A stretch of 14,892 nt of DNA, taken from the NCBI GenBank assembly GCA_030045295.1, contig JASIGD010000297.1:1-14892 (forward strand), given 5' to 3'. The notes beneath the pieces are model-generated. The model ran no database searches. It saw nothing but the letters and a program-made list of their open reading frames with translations, and was not told the origin of the DNA. The DNA is from Streptosporangiaceae bacterium. GTDB lineage: Bacteria > Actinomycetota > Actinomycetes > Streptosporangiales > Streptosporangiaceae. The position numbers were made by a program, and so were the translations under genes. Shown here piece after piece: positions 12,772 through 14,892 of this stretch (position 1 is the stretch's first letter; each line of letters starts with the position of its first letter).

Positions 12772-13986
12772 ATGGGGAGGGTGCGGTCCGCCGCGCAGCG
12801 GCCAGCAGACGGCTTCCGGCGGCCGTTGCTGCTGGGCGCCCTGGTCCTGATCCTGTACGGCCTCGGTTTGCCCGCGGCCATCGGGATCGGAAAGCCCGGC
12901 GACGGTCTCAGCTTTTTCGGACTAGCGGTCGCGGCCCTCGGGCTGGTCATCGCCCGGCGCCAGCCGGGAAACGGCGTCGCCTGGCTACTGCTGGGAATCG
13001 GCGCGGTGCTCGCCTTCTACCAGGACGCCGTGAACTACGCGGTCCTGGACTACCACTTCCACCACGGGAGCCTGCCGCTTGGCCCGGCGGCCGCGGTGGT
13101 CGCCTCGGAGCTGTGGAGCTGGCCGTTCCTGCTGCTGCCGCTGGTCATCCTGCTCTTTCCCGACGGCAGGCTCCCGTCCCGGTGGCGGATCGTGCTGCGG
13201 GCTTACCTGGCCGACTGCGCGCTAATCACCGCCGTCCTGCTGGCCGGCGGAGCGTGGGAGGTCAGCACGGCCCCGGTCGTCGTGGACGGCAAGGGACAGC
13301 TGGTCAACAACCCCGGGCCTCCAGGCGTCCCGCTGATCGTGTTCCTCGTCCTCTTGCTCGCGGTACCCGTGTTCTGGGTCTCGTTCGTGCTGCGCCAGGT
13401 GCTCAGCTGGCGGCGCGCCACCGGGGAACGCCGGGCTCAGCTCAAGTGGCTGATGGCGGGCAGCGCCGCGACAGTCGTCGGCCTGGCCGGGACGGTCTTC
13501 TTCTCGTCCAACGGCGGGCTGCTGATCGTGCTGGACAACGTACTGCTGGGGTTCGGGCTGTTCAGCCTGCCGGTCTGCATCAGCTTCGCGATCCTGAAGT
13601 ATCACCTGTACGACATCGACCGGGTGATCAGCCGCACGGTGTCCTACACGCTGGTCACCGGCCTGCTGATCGGCGTCTACGCGGGCATCGTCACCCTGGC
13701 CACCCGCGTTCTTCCGTTCCACACCCCGGTGGCGGTCGCCGCCTCCACCCTGGTCGTGGCGGCCTTGTTCAACCCGCTGCGGAAGCGGGTCCAGCGGGTG
13801 GTCGACCGCCGGTTCAACCGGACGCGTTACGACGCCGACCAGACCGTGGCCGCTTTCACGGCCCGGCTGAAGGACGAGGTGGACCTGGACTCGATCCGAG
13901 ACGACCTGGCCGGTGCCGTGCACCGCGCCCTGGAACCCGCCCACGTCTCGCTGTGGATCAGCCAGCAGGCCGAGGACAGGGGTTAA
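12772..13986 (+). CDS. Polytopic membrane protein resembling a sensor-kinase input module
   Basis: A 404-aa protein with roughly eight to ten hydrophobic segments (for example 19-40, 68-83, 108-130, 186-209, 250-275, 292-311, 319-334). LLFPDGRLPSRWR and LRQVLSWRRATGERRAQLKW are basic cytoplasmic loops seen in actinobacterial ComP-like membrane sensors. After the last helix comes FNPLRKRVQRVVDRRFNRTR, then a short soluble part (YDADQTVAAFTARLKDEVDL, then EPAHVSLWI) that looks like the beginning of a GAF or dimerisation region and then ends. No histidine-kinase H-box or ATPase domain follows, so it is either a free-standing sensor that acts through a partner or a transporter-like protein. ATG 12772 is chosen over GTG 12763 because the -10 box overlaps the latter. 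Confidence 0.85.
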   Translation: MGRVRSAAQRPADGFRRPLLLGALVLILYGLGLPAAIGIGKPGDGLSFFGLAVAALGLVIARRQPGNGVAWLLLGIGAVLAFYQDAVNYAVLDYHFHHGSLPLGPAAAVVASELWSWPFLLLPLVILLFPDGRLPSRWRIVLRAYLADCALITAVLLAGGAWEVSTAPVVVDGKGQLVNNPGPPGVPLIVFLVLLLAVPVFWVSFVLRQVLSWRRATGERRAQLKWLMAGSAATVVGLAGTVFFSSNGGLLIVLDNVLLGFGLFSLPVCISFAILKYHLYDIDRVISRTVSYTLVTGLLIGVYAGIVTLATRVLPFHTPVAVAASTLVVAALFNPLRKRVQRVVDRRFNRTRYDADQTVAAFTARLKDEVDLDSIRDDLAGAVHRALEPAHVSLWISQQAEDRG

Positions 13987-14628
13987 CTCGCCGGGCGCTA
14001 GGCTACGGCTCAGGCTGGCTTCGGACGCGAGGCGGAGGAAGGCCGTGGCGCGCCTGAAGGTCTCCCCGAGGCGCCTGCTGGCCAGCCGGGCCTGGTACTC
14101 CCGGTACCGCGACATCTCCCACTCCTGCCCGCGCTCAGGAAGCAACGCGAGCGCCGGCTCGGGCAGCGACCTCCAGGTCCAGCCGGCGACGGGGCTCCCG
14201 GGGCTCCGCTGCGGCCGGATGAAGTCAGCGTGATCCACGTGATAGCCCATCCAGTTCCGCACGAACCGCAGGCCGCCGAAAGTCCCCTCGATCACCCGGC
14301 GCTCCGTCTCGCCGTGGCCCGCCAGCGCGGTGTCGTAGGCGTCGGGGTGGTAGCGGACCAGGGTGGCGTCGACCATGGTGACCCACCAGACGGCCTCGCT
14401 GATGGCCGCGAAGGCATGCGGCTGGTCGGAGCCGCGGGCCCGGAGCAGCCGGTCTGTGGTGTCGCGCATCGCGGCGACGGTCCAGTCGAGCGCGCACGCC
14501 TCATCCACGGGGTCGCCGACGTTCTGCCGGTTCCAGGCGACCCGGCACCGGGCCGAGCAGAACCGCGCGTGCTCACGGCGCGGCGCGAACAACGCACCGC
14601 ACTGCTCACACGCGCGAGTATCAGACAC
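13222..14628 (-). CDS. Four-cysteine (zinc-ribbon-like) protein; frame runs on antisense to the membrane-protein gene
   Basis: The GTG at 14628 starts a protein whose first about 200 residues look genuine: Cys7-x2-Cys10-x13-Cys24-x3-Cys28 (ACEQCGALFAPRREHARFCS) as a probable zinc site, then a helical domain (ISEAVWWVTMVDATLVRYHP, then RFVRNWMGYHVDHADFIRP, WTWRSLPEPALALLPERG, WEMSRYREYQARLASRRLGE). From memory similar proteins are widespread in actinomycetes and about 200-240 aa long; function unknown. The frame has no stop at that point and stays open to 13222, giving 468 aa, the last about 255 being the antisense of the membrane-protein gene and low in recognisable structure. The natural 3' end is therefore probably near 14000, and the extension reflects a lost stop or a frameshift. 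A TAACAT box lies 8 nt before the GTG. Confidence 0.6.
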   Translation of the reverse strand: MSDTRACEQCGALFAPRREHARFCSARCRVAWNRQNVGDPVDEACALDWTVAAMRDTTDRLLRARGSDQPHAFAAISEAVWWVTMVDATLVRYHPDAYDTALAGHGETERRVIEGTFGGLRFVRNWMGYHVDHADFIRPQRSPGSPVAGWTWRSLPEPALALLPERGQEWEMSRYREYQARLASRRLGETFRRATAFLRLASEASLSRSLAPGELTPVLGLLADPQRDVGGFQGAVHGTGQVVSDRVQVHLVLQPGRESGHGLVGVVTRPVEPAVDHPLDPLPQRVEQGRHDQGGGGDRHRGVERKNAGGQGDDARVDADQQAGDQRVGHRAADHPVDVVQVILQDREADADRQAEQPEPQQYVVQHDQQPAVGREEDRPGQADDCRGAARHQPLELSPAFPGGAPPAEHLAQHERDPEHGYREQEDEEHDQRDAWRPGVVDQLSLAVHDDRGRADLPRSAGQQDGGD

Positions 14629-14761
14629 GATAATCAATGTTACGCGTAACGGAGGCACACTGACTTGCCTAACGCAGGCCTTTTTATCCGAGGGCACCAA
14701 GCCTGAACCGGTGTCTCGCCCATCGACCAGATCGAACGACTCCGCCAAGGTACCGTGGCGA
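14629..14761. promoter_or_regulatory. Intergenic region upstream of the four-cysteine gene
   Basis: 133 bp between two minus-strand genes. CGCCA-a-GGTACC-g-TGGCG (14743-14760) is an 18-bp palindrome with 8 of 9 positions paired, directly after the permease stop; it could be a weak terminator or an operator. GCCT-aacgc-AGGC followed by CTTTTTAT (14667-14688) resembles a weak plus-strand terminator. A TAACAT box on the minus strand, 8 nt before the GTG, is the probable -10 of the downstream gene. Confidence 0.35.
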
Positions 14762-14892
14762 TCACGCGTCCCGGGTCATCATCCGCCAGGCCCCGATCAC
14801 GGACCAGCCGAGGATCCAGCCGACGATGACGGCGATCATGGCCCAGGTCGGCATCGGCGGTATGCCGAGCGCTCCCCGCCCGCCGAACACCA
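14762..14892 (-). CDS. ABC-2 type transporter permease, C-terminal end (5' part outside window)
   Basis: Only the last 42 residues are visible: VFGGRGALGIPPMPTWAMIA, then VIVGWILGWSVIGAWRMMTR, then DA and a TGA stop at 14762-14764. A hydrophobic last transmembrane helix followed by a short WRMMTRDA tail is the usual end of actinobacterial ABC-2 family permeases (drug, polysaccharide or antibiotic exporters; the xxWRxxxRDA ending is frequent). It would pair with an ATPase gene, expected upstream of it beyond the window. The family call rests on this short C-terminal motif only. Confidence 0.65.
   Translation of the reverse strand, partial: VFGGRGALGIPPMPTWAMIAVIVGWILGWSVIGAWRMMTRDA

Noticed and set aside
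5005..14675. 11-bp match GCGTTAGGCAA (5005-5015) with its reverse complement TTGCCTAACGC (14665-14675)
   Set aside because: A match of this length is expected several times by chance in a window of this size; no extended similarity surrounds it.

Overview
The window is high-GC DNA (one coding line counted by hand, 4141-4200, is 44/60 G+C) with third positions strongly biased to G/C, many GTG starts and several genes with no Shine-Dalgarno. Together with an RskA-type anti-sigma factor, a DUF4331 protein, a Ser/Thr kinase with a Ser/Pro tail and a COG4315 secreted repeat protein, this points to an actinomycete (Actinomycetota). The genus cannot be fixed from the sequence.

Layout. 1-678 (+) is the 3' part of an anti-sigma factor gene. 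724-2868 (-) is a three-gene run: a small Tat-signal protein, a DUF4331 protein and a small conserved protein of unknown function. 3224-4849 (+) carries acetate kinase (ackA) and, after a 23-24 bp tandem repeat, an acylphosphatase; both act on acyl phosphates. 4850-5286 is a less GC-rich, hairpin-dense leader before a SAM-dependent methyltransferase (5287-6243, +). 6426-8558 (-) is a membrane Ser/Thr protein kinase with long low-complexity segments. A 471-bp divergent promoter region separates it from a secreted COG4315 protein (9030-9959, +), which ends at a strong terminator. 10105-12595 (-) is a polyhydroxyalkanoate pair: phaC first in transcription, then phaB. Divergent from phaC is a polytopic membrane protein resembling the sensor half of a histidine kinase (12772-13986, +). 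It converges on a minus-strand gene for a four-cysteine protein (GTG at 14628), whose reading frame has no stop until deep inside the membrane-protein gene. The last 131 bases hold the 3' end of an ABC-2 type permease gene (-).

Themes. Carbon-overflow and storage functions (AckA, acylphosphatase, PhaB, PhaC) lie among envelope and secreted proteins and signalling proteins (anti-sigma factor, Ser/Thr kinase, sensor-like protein). Three starts (ackA, acylphosphatase, membrane protein) lie 6-7 nt after a TANNNT -10 box, as expected for leaderless mRNAs. The most striking regulatory signal is a near-identical 22-bp element, followed at the same distance by a TANNNT box, upstream of both the COG4315 gene and the orphan membrane-sensor gene. 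The other good candidate for something undescribed is the structured leader before the methyltransferase. No RNA genes, CRISPR arrays or intact mobile elements were seen.
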